The notes beneath the pieces were generated by a model. It had not been told where the DNA came from and did no database searches. It saw only the letters and a list, made by a program, of their open reading frames with translations. Positions 28,117 to 40,109 of a stretch of 64,000 nt of DNA are shown piece after piece (the first letter of the stretch is position 1; every line of letters starts with the position of its first letter). The position numbers were made by a program, and so were the translations under genes. This DNA is from Microbotryum silenes-acaulis. Its lineage: Eukaryota > Basidiomycota > Microbotryomycetes > Microbotryales > Microbotryaceae. The DNA is taken from contig QPFY01000006.1 of the NCBI GenBank assembly GCA_003665825.1, forward strand, positions 1,595,356 to 1,659,355, read 5' to 3'.

Positions 28117-28535
28117 GAGCGGGACTGGACGACAACGTGAACAAGGGCACGTACTTCTGCATCTGTTCTGATAATGTGTACCTAAGCTAGATACCAGCTA
28201 ACTGATAGATTGTACAAGTTGAGTTATCCCGCCATTGTGGTCTAAGTGATGGGGTTACAAAGCGGACCGACCCGGGGGTTGAAGCACGTTTGAGGCCACG
28301 TGTTTCCCCGCCGCGGCCGGTGAAACTAGCCCACCCGGGTAGCCCCTTTTCTCGCAAGCTCACCGGCGTGAAACCGCGCTGTACCGCCACCTGAGACAAT
28401 TTCGCGAGTTCAGCCCTACCAAGCTAGCGATTCTCCATGATAAAGTTCAAGCGAGTTGTGAAAGGTCTTGTGAGAAGCATGTGATGCTTGGTACATGATC
28501 CTGAACTCACCCCATCCGTCGCCAACTCGAACACG
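28117..28535. other. Intergenic
   Basis: About 420 bases between two co-oriented membrane-protein genes; no feature beyond a GC-rich block near 28260-28350. Confidence 0.5.
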
Positions 28536-29456
28536 ATGCCCGGCGACGCCGAACCACCTGATCCACCCAGTTCACCACCCCCATTCGCAGTCTTGGATCC
28601 ACTTACTTCGAAGATTGCCGATTCCTCCCCATCTCCACGCCTTCAGGAGAAGTCCGCGCCCCATTCCGCTTCGCCGACCGTCGCGGAGAGTTCGGTCTCG
28701 CAGTCACTTGCGCGAACAAATTCATTGCCTCGCGCGCCTGCACCTGCGCTCGCATCGACTTGGGTTCAGCCGATTCGAACGACCCACGCTACAAATCGAG
28801 GAAAAAAATCTACCTCATCTTCATCGCAACAAGCACCTCGATATAAATCCAGCCCTTCATCAGGTACCACTCGATCCAGCTCTCGGTTCCAAGAAGACTT
28901 CGGGATTGGGATCGACTTGCCCATCCGACCCAGACCGAGTTCATTAAGGAATGGGACGGCACGATCGGCCATTAGTAGTCCGGCAGGCCAGGAACGTCGT
29001 TCTTCGGGGGCGAAGTACGCTTCGACGCTTTCGAGGTTAACGGGGAGTGGGGAATGGACGATTGGGACGTGTGAGTTGGGGACGACGGGGAAGGAGTACA
29101 AGGTCGATTTGTCAATGGCGACGCGGGGGCGGGGATGCAACGGGTTTGCGAGCTCGGCTCTTGAAGAAAGCCCTGCGGACGGTCAAGGAAGAACTGTCAA
29201 CGACCTCTCGAATCGGTTGATCTCCACTTCGAGCCCTTATCAGCTCAGACCATCATCGAAACATACGGACAACGCCGATCTCCCAAGCATCACTCCTACT
29301 GCACGTCGACATCGTCGTTATCTGAAATGGGTTTTTATCGTCATCGGCATCATCGCGGCTGTCGCGTTACTTTCGACCGCGCTCGTTTGCGGTCTGCTGC
29401 GAAGGCCGAGAGCGGTGGTCGTTGGTGTGCAGATGGATTCGGCGAGGCTCGCTTAG
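28536..29456 (+). CDS. Single-pass membrane protein, Ser/Pro-rich (2 of 3)
   Basis: One exon, about 306 residues from the ATG at 28536 (MPGDAEPPDPP...). The long N-terminal part is Ser/Pro/Thr-rich without predicted structure. A basic RRHRRYLKW motif leads into one span (VFIVIGIIAAVALLSTALVC) near the C-terminus, followed by GLLRRPRAVVVGVQMDSARLA. It is similar in plan, not obviously in sequence, to its neighbours. A start further upstream in the same frame would need a non-ATG codon, so I prefer 28536. Confidence 0.6.
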   Translation: MPGDAEPPDPPSSPPPFAVLDPLTSKIADSSPSPRLQEKSAPHSASPTVAESSVSQSLARTNSLPRAPAPALASTWVQPIRTTHATNRGKKSTSSSSQQAPRYKSSPSSGTTRSSSRFQEDFGIGIDLPIRPRPSSLRNGTARSAISSPAGQERRSSGAKYASTLSRLTGSGEWTIGTCELGTTGKEYKVDLSMATRGRGCNGFASSALEESPADGQGRTVNDLSNRLISTSSPYQLRPSSKHTDNADLPSITPTARRHRRYLKWVFIVIGIIAAVALLSTALVCGLLRRPRAVVVGVQMDSARLA

Positions 29457-30391
29457 GGAGGACGGTTCAGGATAATGGCCATGTGAATGGAACGTGGCTT
29501 GTGAGGATGCCGAGAGCGAGGTGTTCATCACGAGCTTTGTGCGGGAATGTTTAACGTTTACTAGCTTATAGTACTATCTCACATTTAGGCTACTAGATCA
29601 GGTTTTAGTGTTCAGGAATCTTTTGATGCTTTCTATACTCAATTCAAGTTATCTAACTAGTGTATCCATTGGTCATCTGCGTAAAAGCGGAACTTCTGGT
29701 GACAAATACTGAAAATATAGTGAACGTATTCGAATTTAATCAGAAGGCCAGTTCAGGCAAAATCATATTTTTCTCAGAGTAGGATGAAAACTGATGGCAT
29801 CAGCAACGACCGGACAACTTTTCGAGCGTCTGGGGACACCGCGACGGCTCGAGTCCTTTCGCGAAGTTTCAGATGGGTCGGAAAAGCGCCGTGGGATAAG
29901 GGGCGTTTCGATTCCGAATTATGAGATGACGTGTTACACCGGATCACGAGGTCCACGCATGAGCTTACAGGACTCCAACTTTCTCTCACCCGCTCGAAAT
30001 ATCGCTTAGTCCCGCCAAAAAGCGATGCGCCGCTGCCCTCCGGCCAAATTTGGACACCGATCAGGCTGATTCGAGGCGCAGGGAAACTGCCGCCTCCTGT
30101 GTCCTTTTCGGAACGAGTCCGAGCGCGCGGGACTTTGGGCTGGGACTGGCTCAAAACGATCGGGTGGCTTCCCCTCCTTGAGACGCGTCTTACCTATACC
30201 TTCGGGGAAATCGGCTTGGGCATCTGCACTGTTGTGTACGACAAAGTTGTCACCGTGAGTCCCCACGTCCCATTCCTTCAATCGCTTCGCGCCTTCTGAG
30301 ACCCACCCCTTTCCTTTCCACGAGTTGACTGACCCGCCTTGCGCACCTTGCGCGCCTTCTCGCATCCACCAGCCCCGAGTCATCGCCTCGG
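29457..30391. other. Intergenic with a possible short exon near 30010-30255
   Basis: A frame at about 30010-30255 (GWDWLKTIGWLPLLETR...) ends at a good donor (GTGAGTCC at 30256) and could be a 5' exon. Its splice to the next frame would end early, so I do not call it a gene. Confidence 0.35.
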
Positions 30392-32131
30392 ATGCCTCCC
30401 ACTCCGACATTCCCCTCCGACCGTCGTCCGTCATCGCTCTTACCGCCTCTGGATGAGACGTCTCCGATTGACGATGCGTGGATCTTCATTGTCGATGATT
30501 CGGAGAGTGGTGGAGCGTCGTCACCGAATTCGGACGCACCGGCGCATGCGCTGTTGATCGAGCCTTCGTCCGGCCCTTCCCGGACTCGGTGGAAAACGAG
30601 GTTGACCGATCCGGATCCTGACGCCGATCCCGACAACAAGCGCGAGAGCGTAGCGAGTGATCCGTTCGAACATGCGCTCATCATCAATCCCGAAGAAGTG
30701 TCCATCAAGGAAGTGATTCCGGCTTCGAATTTACCTGATATTCCGAGTTTGGTTTATCATCCCGACGGAACGAATTCGTTCGGGACCGAGACAGCGGAGG
30801 AGAGGAATGGGGATGCCGAATTCTATCCCTCTTCCGAGACGGAGGATTCGTCACCTGCCCTAACGCGCTTTCCTATCGGGTCACCAATTCGGAAGCCTTC
30901 AACAGGACGAAGTGTATCCGCCCCCCTCCTAAGCGTCGATACCAACCTCCCTTCCCCTAATCGACCCTACTCCGCCTCACCCACGAAATATCGACGACTC
31001 GTCCCTTTCCCCTTCAGCTTCACCTCCTCCCTCTCCCCCATACCTTCCGATTCCGAGGCGCCTTCCCCAGCTGGTACAGCACCATTGACGACGAACTCTC
31101 GTCCTAAAAGTCGAAAGAGGGGTTCTGATGGGTCTACGTTGAGCAAGGGCTCGGCTTATTTGGGAGGGCAAGCTTTGGAGGCGCAGAAGTGGATCATCAG
31201 GACTGCGACTAAGGGAGCCAAGGGGTTTAGGAGCGCGGCGAGTACGAAAAAAGTCGGTGGTGGTGGTGATGAGGGCGACGGGGGAGGGTCGAAGCAGAGT
31301 TGGGAAGATGGGGAGGACGAAGCGACGGAGTTGAAGAAGAGGATCGAAGAAAGGGAGAGGCATCGCGAGAGGGAGAAGGAGGAATGGAGGGTTCTCGCTG
31401 ATGGGTTGCAGGAACGCAAAATTCGCGGAAGCGCGTGCAAGCACGTCGTCCTTCAGGGACGGAGAGGGGTCAGAGCGGAGAGGGAAGATCGGCTGAGGAG
31501 AAAGAGGAGATGCGTGTGGATTGGTGTGGTTTTGGGTGTGGTGGTGTTTGTGCTGGTGGGTGTGGGGTGTTTGCTGTGGCATTTGAGGCAGCAGCGGTTG
31601 GGTGCGAATAAGCCTAACGATCATGGCAGTTCGAATAACGCTGGCAATATCGTCATTCCTCCCACTCCACCACCGAACAACACCTCAACCCCACCCGATC
31701 ATGGCAGTTCAAATGGCGCTGGCGATATCGTCATTCTTCCCACTCCACCACCAAGCAACACCTCTACGCCATCTATCCTCCCCGACATCCACAACTTGAC
31801 CAACACAACAGACAACAACTCCTCCCGTCTACCCGACGTACTCGACGTACCTGACGTACCCGACGTACCCCCCTGCCCACCCAAAGTACCCCCTTGTCCG
31901 TCCCAGAACACCGCCGACGTCAAAGGCATCAAGCCTGCCTCAACGTACCAAGATTCTTCGGGTGTCCTCAGTGGGTCCAACTCGGCGGACGATGAGGAAG
32001 ATTCGGGCGCTGGGACTGGCACGTCCATGTGGGAGTTGGTCAAGCTGGAGAGTGGGGATTATATGTGTGTTTCGGTGACGGTGGAGGTGGAGCCTGATGG
32101 GACGACGGGAGGGACTGGTTCGCGTTTGTGA
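30392..32131 (+). CDS. Single-pass membrane protein with Pro/Thr-rich tail (3 of 3)
   Basis: One exon, 579 residues from the ATG at 30392. The cytosolic N-terminal part (about 370 residues) has Ser-rich and acidic stretches, a Gly/Asp run and a long charged helix (ELKKRIEERERHREREKEEW). A basic block (REDRLRRKRR) precedes one span (CVWIGVVLGVVVFVLVGVG, about residues 372-394). The outside tail contains two tandem copies of a 26-residue unit (HGSSNxAGxIVIxPTPPPxN, 31619-31770), a VPDVPDVPP run, and ends in a short folded-looking strand-rich segment. Function unknown; the orientation is inferred from positive charges before the span. Confidence 0.65.
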   Translation: MPPTPTFPSDRRPSSLLPPLDETSPIDDAWIFIVDDSESGGASSPNSDAPAHALLIEPSSGPSRTRWKTRLTDPDPDADPDNKRESVASDPFEHALIINPEEVSIKEVIPASNLPDIPSLVYHPDGTNSFGTETAEERNGDAEFYPSSETEDSSPALTRFPIGSPIRKPSTGRSVSAPLLSVDTNLPSPNRPYSASPTKYRRLVPFPFSFTSSLSPIPSDSEAPSPAGTAPLTTNSRPKSRKRGSDGSTLSKGSAYLGGQALEAQKWIIRTATKGAKGFRSAASTKKVGGGGDEGDGGGSKQSWEDGEDEATELKKRIEERERHREREKEEWRVLADGLQERKIRGSACKHVVLQGRRGVRAEREDRLRRKRRCVWIGVVLGVVVFVLVGVGCLLWHLRQQRLGANKPNDHGSSNNAGNIVIPPTPPPNNTSTPPDHGSSNGAGDIVILPTPPPSNTSTPSILPDIHNLTNTTDNNSSRLPDVLDVPDVPDVPPCPPKVPPCPSQNTADVKGIKPASTYQDSSGVLSGSNSADDEEDSGAGTGTSMWELVKLESGDYMCVSVTVEVEPDGTTGGTGSRL

Positions 32132-32325
32132 ACGGTCGGTGGAAAGGGGACCATGGGGGTTTTGCGGCCGCCTCTCAGCGTCAGGTGAAGGAGTTTGCAT
32201 TCGGTTTAGTTACTGGAATACATGCGCTACTTTACTTCTAATAACGACCCCTCTTTTTCTATCATACAAAGACCCTCCAGATCGAACGCGAAGACCTTCC
32301 TCCCAAAACGCCTCCATCTAGTCTC

Positions 32326-33925
32326 CTACCCAACTTTGAAACCCTTGACGACCCTCTCGACGATTCGACAAGTCAAACTGACCCTCCTCCCCCTATCCCA
32401 TCCTTTCCCACTCTCCACGAATTTCCTTCTCCCAATCAATTCTTCAATCCCCCCCTCCGACAAAACATCTCCTTTCTTCATTTCCAACCGATCCTCTTCT
32501 GAACCAGTTGAAAACGTATCCGCTCCTCTTTCCCACCACATTCCCCAATTCCTACATCTCATTAAATCATCCATCGTATCTTCTTTCTTTGACTCGATTG
32601 AATGGAGCCAGTCTTCGTAGAGGGTGTCCTGGAGGAGGATTAAGGAACGGGGGGGTAGGAAGAGGGAGAACGGTTCGCTTTGTTCTTTTGAGTTGGACCC
32701 AGGTTTCCTGGAGGAGTTTAGGGGTGCCGTAGAGTCGACTTTTTCGTCGGAAGGAGTAGGGTCGTTTTTTCGAGAAGTGAAATGAAGTATGGTATGACTC
32801 CCTAGGGATAAGGTCGTGACGATCGGAGCGTAAGCGGGTCCGTCCGTATGCGCGAGGATACCTTGGCCTGGGAGATATCTGGGGATCAAGATCGATTCCG
32901 GATTGTGAGTTGGGCAGGGGCCGACTGCCTAGGCAAGAAGAGGAGGGGGAAAGTCAAGCCTACTCGTTGACCAGACACTGCAATCCATTATCGCATAAAA
33001 AAGACATTGCCGAAGTAGGAAATCAGCGATCTCGCACCCCCACCACCCCCACATGACCTCCTCCAAACCACCAGGCAAAAAAAATAAAAATTGCATACAT
33101 GATTCAAACCCTCCCCCCAGCCCACTTTTTTCGTCGCTTCTTGCATCCGAAGTAATACGTGTGGATACTTTGAGGTCATGATATCGGGCATGGGGAGAGG
33201 TAGCAGGGTGCTTTTTTTGGTTAGGGAGCCGCCTAGTGGGGTGGGAAAGATGGGGGCCGGATTAGTGGGATGGGTGGGGAGATTGACTTTGGAGAGCGTT
33301 GGGAGACGATGGTGTTGACGATGTTGTGACTGGCCGCACAGAGGCCGCTCAACACACGACATTCACCCCAACTCGCTGCGAAGCATCCCCACCTCCACAC
33401 CTCTACGACTCCACTCACCCCAATACATCGACCTATCAATCCCACCATCAATACCCATCCCATCACCCATCACCCAATAATCAGCGTACATCCCCTCTTC
33501 ATCGTTTTCACCTTGTACAGCACTAACCTACGCCCATTCAACTCGGTCCAACCCCACCTCGTTGAAGCTTTCCCTTGTCGAGGAGGCCGACGCTCAGGCT
33601 CAACTTGGCCTTGAAGTGGGATATCCTCGGTTTGAGGTGGTTGTGGTTGGTCGTCTAAAGTGTCACCACCTAAATCGTCGATCCTCTGTTTTCCAAGTGC
33701 GGGGGGAAAGGTGAGCTTCATTCGCACGTAGGAAGAGAGCGGAAAGGGAGGAACGACAGACACGTCATTCATTCGCTCGTCCAAGTGGAGTAAGAGACGT
33801 ACCTGGATCAGGTACTCCTCCTCACGAGGCGTAATGAAATCGTAGATGATGTGAATGGAGGAAGCGGGGAGATTCGGGATGGGCAAGGGAGCGGGGGAGG
33901 GGAGGGACATCGTGTGGAGGGTCAT
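32326..33925 (-). CDS. ALKBH6-like 2-oxoglutarate/Fe(II) dioxygenase
   Basis: AlkB superfamily, closest in pattern to ALKBH6. Exons on the minus strand are about 33925-33803, 33680-33531, a 14-base microexon 33432-33419, one beginning at 33232, and a final one from about 32922 to 32326; phases agree at the junctions I could test. Marks are IIYDFITPREEEYLIQ, then WTELNGRR followed across the microexon by SMYWGG, then YLPGQGILAHTDGPAY with the iron-binding HxD at about 32850. YEDWLHSIE carries the distal His, and RVSLTCR near 32360 carries the 2-oxoglutarate-binding Arg. A Lys/Asp-rich loop (about 45 residues) interrupts the core after SLGSHTILHF. ALKBH6 is thought to act on alkylated nucleic acid; its substrate is not settled. 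The start is one of two ATGs (33925 or 33910), directly behind a CT repeat. Confidence 0.8.
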
Positions 33926-33930
33926 GAGGC

Positions 33931-33932
<2 letters not shown>

Positions 33933-33975
<43 letters not shown>
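33933..33975. repeat. (GA)n microsatellite before the ALKBH6-like gene
   Basis: About 21 GA units on the plus strand, hence a CT tract on the coding strand only 8 bases upstream of the first ATG. It would lie in the 5' leader or core promoter of the gene. It also lies 145 bases past the stop of the METTL14-like gene. Confidence 0.95.
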
Positions 33976-33979
<4 letters not shown>

Positions 33980-34119
33980 TGGGAGTCGATCCGGGTCGGG
34001 ATCGCACAGGTTGAAGGGTACAGTTTGGATAATCTGCAAAATTTCATTTCGTAACATACACCATAACGTCGTATGTCTAATAAAATACCACTCCCACCTC
34101 ACTTCATCAAAATCATGTT

Positions 34120-36953
34120 TCATAGCCCTGGTCCTCCGATCGGATAAATCCAGTCCCCATCACCACTTGCTGCCGATGCTACTGATCTCGAAGAGGGGAA
34201 CGACGAAGGAGCCGGCACCGAGGGATGACGAGGATGTAGCTGATGATGAGGATGATAGGCCTGCTGTTGGTGGAGTTGTTGCTGTGGCTGATAATGCAGT
34301 CCTGCGTAATACTGCGATTGCGACTGCGACTGCGACTGCGACTGCGATTGCGATTGCGATTGTGAAAACCCAGTCGGAGGAACCAAATGTTGTTGCTGCT
34401 GATGCTGGTGCTGGTGTGGGTCAAGAGTCGGATACGAGGAATCATGACCCAGGGGATGCTGATAGTGAGGCGTATGATAAGTATGCGCCTGATCACGTGG
34501 GGTGAAATAAGGTATCGAAGACGTTGAGGGGAGGAAATGGGGGTGGGGCGGTGCGAAGCTTGAAATCGGGGGTCGGACGACGTGCGAAACGTTTGTTGCG
34601 TAGTGAGACTGCTGCTGCTGCTGCTGCTGTTGCTGTTGAAAAAGCGGATGTGGAAGCTGGTATTGATAGTGTCGATGCAAAGGCAACTCGAACAAAGCGC
34701 CCTGTCCCCTTCCTTGACGACCCTGCCCTTGAGCAATTGCGAACCTCGGAGAAATCCATCCCATCCTCCCATCCTCCATCGTCGTCGGAAGCTCGATCGG
34801 GTCCAGCATTGCATCGGGATGTATCGATCCGTAGTCGGTTCGTATCAAAGTCGTCAAAGTTGGGGCAGCAGAAGAAGGGGGTAAGAACACCGCACCTCTC
34901 ATTTCCATTCCCCCTCCGCGCTGCTTCAATCCCGCCCCTTTCGCAACTAGACTTTTCGTCACGCCTAATCCAGCACCTCGACCTCGGCCCAACCCGCCGG
35001 AAGATGCTTGGCCTGCGCGAGCTGGAGGTGATTTGGGTCGGAGGGTGTCGAGTTCGGTGTGGTAGGGGAGATAAGGCGGGAGTGGTGAGGTGTGGACGGC
35101 GTTTTGCAGGTTTAGTTGCGAGACGGAGGTGAGTAGAGTTGAGGAGGCGGAAGTGGATTGGATGCGGGATGCGTAGATTGAGGAATCGAAAGCTGTCGGA
35201 GTCCATTCCTGGCTTTCACGCTCGATCGGCCGGACGAAGGATTTTTCAGAGAAGACCTCGGAAACCTCCTTGTTACTCGTTATCGAAGACGTTGACGTGA
35301 GAGGAATCCCCACCGTTAACCAACCCCTCCTCAACGACCTTGGCGATCCATAAAGATGTAATCTCCTCGTCCCTTGGCAAAAGTTTTCGATAAGGGATTG
35401 TAGTTCCGGCGGCTTAAGTAAGGGATCTGAGGTAACAAAACGAAGCTCAGCTGACGACGTCTTCGCCGCGTGGAGGGATGTCGATGGAGAGTTACGTACC
35501 GAGCTCATCACCTTCCCACACCATGACGTCCGTGTCGACATTGCAATGCACGAACCAAGGATCGGTCGAACGGCGTACGGTGCCTCGGATCCCCATGAGG
35601 CAGTGTTCGATGGAGGGTGTGAAGAGGGACGGCTGAAGGGTGAGCGATGCGGAGAAGCATGAGCTTAAAGAGGGGGTATCGAGTTTGAGAAAGTTCGAAT
35701 GAAACGTACCGAACTGTTATCTTGAGAGTCCGGTTGGGTCGTGTTCGTCTTTAACCAGACGATATCCTCGCATCGTCTATATGCGCATTGTCAACAGTCA
35801 AACAAATCAGTACCTTTCTTTCCCCTCTCAGAAACCACATGGCCGACTCTGGACCTACCTATACCCCCAAAGTCCCAACAAGTCCCTCCCTCTTTCCAAC
35901 CCGACCCCTCCCCCCGCTCCACTCCTGCCATCCCCAACCCACAACCATACGAAACCGGGACTATGACTCCATTTACCCAAATCCAACGCTTTCAATTCGT
36001 CAAAGGTCGTGGAAGGGGGAGGTGTGAGTAGTATGACGTCGAATTTGTTGGTGGTTGGATCGAGAGTGGTGAAGAGGGTTTTCCGGAGTGAGATTTGGGA
36101 GGAAGGTAAGTTTAGGAAGGTTGGAGGGAGTGAGTTGGAGGGGGAGGAGAGGAGGGTATGTTTGAGGTCGAGCAAGCGGGAAAGTTTCGGATACCTGATC
36201 GAAAAAGAATAGGTGTCAGTTCGACCGAATTACCTAGATTCTGATCGGAGGTGTGTTCAAACCGACTCTGAAAACCTTTCCTCCACCTTTGCACCCCGAA
36301 TGTAATTTTGTGGTCTTTGACCTGTCGATACGTAGTGGTGCGAATAATCGTTACGGATCGAATCGTGTTCGTGCAGCTTTTGCCGTCGTGAGGTCGGGGG
36401 GTTCGAAAAGGGACGAAAAAAAAATAACTAAAAAAACTCAGCAACTCTCACGCACCCCCATCAAATCACTCCCACAAAAACCCTGCCCAAAAACCCAACT
36501 CACATATCCCCTCCCCCAAGCCTGCCTCTTCCTTTTCTCCAAACTCTGCTCCTCCCCATTCAAATCTAAATCTTCATTTCCCACCTCCTCCCCGTCTTTA
36601 ACTTGACCCAAATTCGACGACCCCTTATCAACTTTCTCAGGTTGCGTTATAGAGGCTCTTGAGGACCCTCCTGAACTAGATTGTTTAAAATTTCGATTGG
36701 ACGGCGGAGAACCTTGTCGAGAAGCGGTGGAGGAACGATGTTGAGGTTGAGGCTGTTGGGGTTGATGGTGGGAGGGGGAGGTGGGTCGAGGAGCGACCAA
36801 GTTGGTCGGCGATGGTGGAGTTGGTTGAAGCGTGTTGGCTTGAATTGTGCTAGAGATCGTTGCGGTCGACTGGCTGGGGTCATCACTTGATGTAGAGCTT
36901 GGATTGGAGGGAGGTAGGCCTGCATAAACTGGAGGAGGTGGGGAGGAACCCAT
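34120..36953 (-). CDS. METTL14-like MT-A70 family protein (m6A methyltransferase complex subunit)
   Basis: RNA N6-adenosine methyltransferase family, METTL14/KAR4 branch. On the minus strand an N-terminal Pro/Ser/Gln-rich exon (from the ATG at 36953) is followed by the diagnostic exon with NDYSHHYVSTGQRPQNYIRG (about 36340-36290). Next come YPKLSRLLDLKHTLL, then KFDVILLTPPP at about 36000, where catalytic METTL3 proteins have DPPW, then FVWLWVGDG, GLWGYRRCEDIVWLKTN, SIEHCLMGIRGTVRRSTD (35560) and NVDTDVMVWE. RRLHLYG and GWLTVG (35340) close the fold. The PPP in place of DPPW suggests a non-catalytic, RNA-binding partner, as in METTL14. The C-terminus is a long tail with a poly-Gln run, Ser-Gln repeats (eight or nine SQ units at 34315-34375) and His/Gln/Pro-rich sequence. 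The first exon's start is uncertain. Confidence 0.85.
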
Positions 36954-37242
36954 CCTTTTCGCTCGATTATGACGAGGCGAATAGTTCCCTTCGAGACGAA
37001 GGAGATGGTGATTGAATTGGTTTACCAAAAGCGGGTCATTGAAGAAGAAGATCGTCGTGTGGACAGCGTAGGGTGTAGAGGTTTTGAGCGGAAGGGTCGA
37101 GCGTTTCAACAAGACCGAACTGGGGCAAAGGCGCGCGAATGACGCACGAACGAAGGCGCTTGAGAAGGAAAATTCCGTACGTCCAGTGATTCGTGTTACG
37201 ACAAAGTTGAGAGTCGAACTTTTGACTACCTGGAGAGGCCGA

Positions 37243-37266
37243 CAGAGAGAGAGAGAGAGAGAGAGG
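37243..37266. repeat. (GA)n microsatellite upstream of the METTL14-like gene
   Basis: About 12 GA units, again CT on the coding strand, 290 bases upstream of the METTL14-like ATG at 36953. Confidence 0.9.
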
Positions 37267-37479
37267 GAAACCGATTCGGTCGGCGCGGCGGACGTTTGGC
37301 GCAGAGTTCGGCATGTGAGAACTCACACTTAATATCACTTGGCACAATTTCGGCCTCTTCGGCCTCTTTCATTCGCATCAATGACGAGACATCACTTTTT
37401 ATTTTCCTTTGTATTCACACGGAAAAAGAGAGCACTGCTGCGAAACCAGAAAGCCGAGACCAAACACACTTTCGAGCGT

Positions 37480-39138
<1,659 letters not shown>

Positions 39139-40109
39139 GGTTCTGGAGTGGGGTTTTTGGTGAGATGGGGGTGGTGGTGTTGGGAGGGAGTGGGTGATGA
39201 TGTGGTTGGGAGGAGGGAGAGAAAGGAAGAGGAGCGTGAGACGGACGGAGCAAGGGCCAAGCGCTTTCGGGTTCTTTTTTCGCTTTTACCGAGCTTGTAC
39301 TTTGGTTTTTCGATTTCAACGATGATTTGCCCGATGGGCGGACCCGACCGACCTTAGCGAATGCCCCCGAACGATGACGAGCCTGCACGCGGCACCGGGT
39401 CGAGGTTTTGGGCCCAGCGCCGTTAAAGAGGAGCTTTTTTTACGATCTTCGATCTGATTCGGACCGAATCGATCTGACTGACAGGTTTGTAAAGACTCGA
39501 AATGGAGGGGAAAGATGACCTTTTGTAAAGACGGTTACCCTTCTCTGAACATAAGTGATTTACGAACAAATAGATGGTCAAATTCTATGAGCGACTTCTT
39601 CAGATCTTTTTAAATCTCGCTCGGCGATCCACGCCCGATCGCGCTCCGATCGATCGAGGCGACGAGGGGCTTCCCCATCTCTCCGAAGCGCGTTCGGCGA
39701 GCGGCGATTTGTGCGATTCAAAGGACCGCTGCGTTGTGGGGGGTCTCTTCAAAGTTACTGGTACGGACGATAGCAAGGCCGCTGTTTCATGGCTCAAGTC
39801 GATTTGCTATGTAATGATGATTGCTCTGGCCGTTCGGCCGTTCTGGACACCTCTCGCTCGGCGACTCCCAACTCGGTTTCCGCTCCGTCTACACGGTCTA
39901 CGTCAAACGCCGACGATGGATCTTTTGTAAAATCCTGTTACGACGCGGTCACTCGATAATCACGCATAAAAAAACTTTGGGAGTACTCAAACCAAAAATA
40001 AATCACACAAGTCCGACCGACAACATACCCAAACACGTACACACCTCTCATCTCCTTTCACTTCCCCTTTTCATCGCTTGTTTAACGCCTCCCATAATTG
40101 TATATACCT
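39139..40109. other. Intergenic
   Basis: Promoter side of the dehydrogenase gene at the left, 3' side of the membrane-protein gene at the right. No gene recognised. Confidence 0.45.

Noticed and set aside
29931..30299. Frame with GWDWLKTIGWLPLLE as a stand-alone gene
   Set aside because: It has no convincing start and its splice continuation meets a stop early; left as a possible exon only.
34493..35206. Alternative 237-codon minus-strand frame within the METTL14-like gene
   Set aside because: It is an out-of-frame shadow of the repeat-rich tail exon; the family motifs lie in the other frame.
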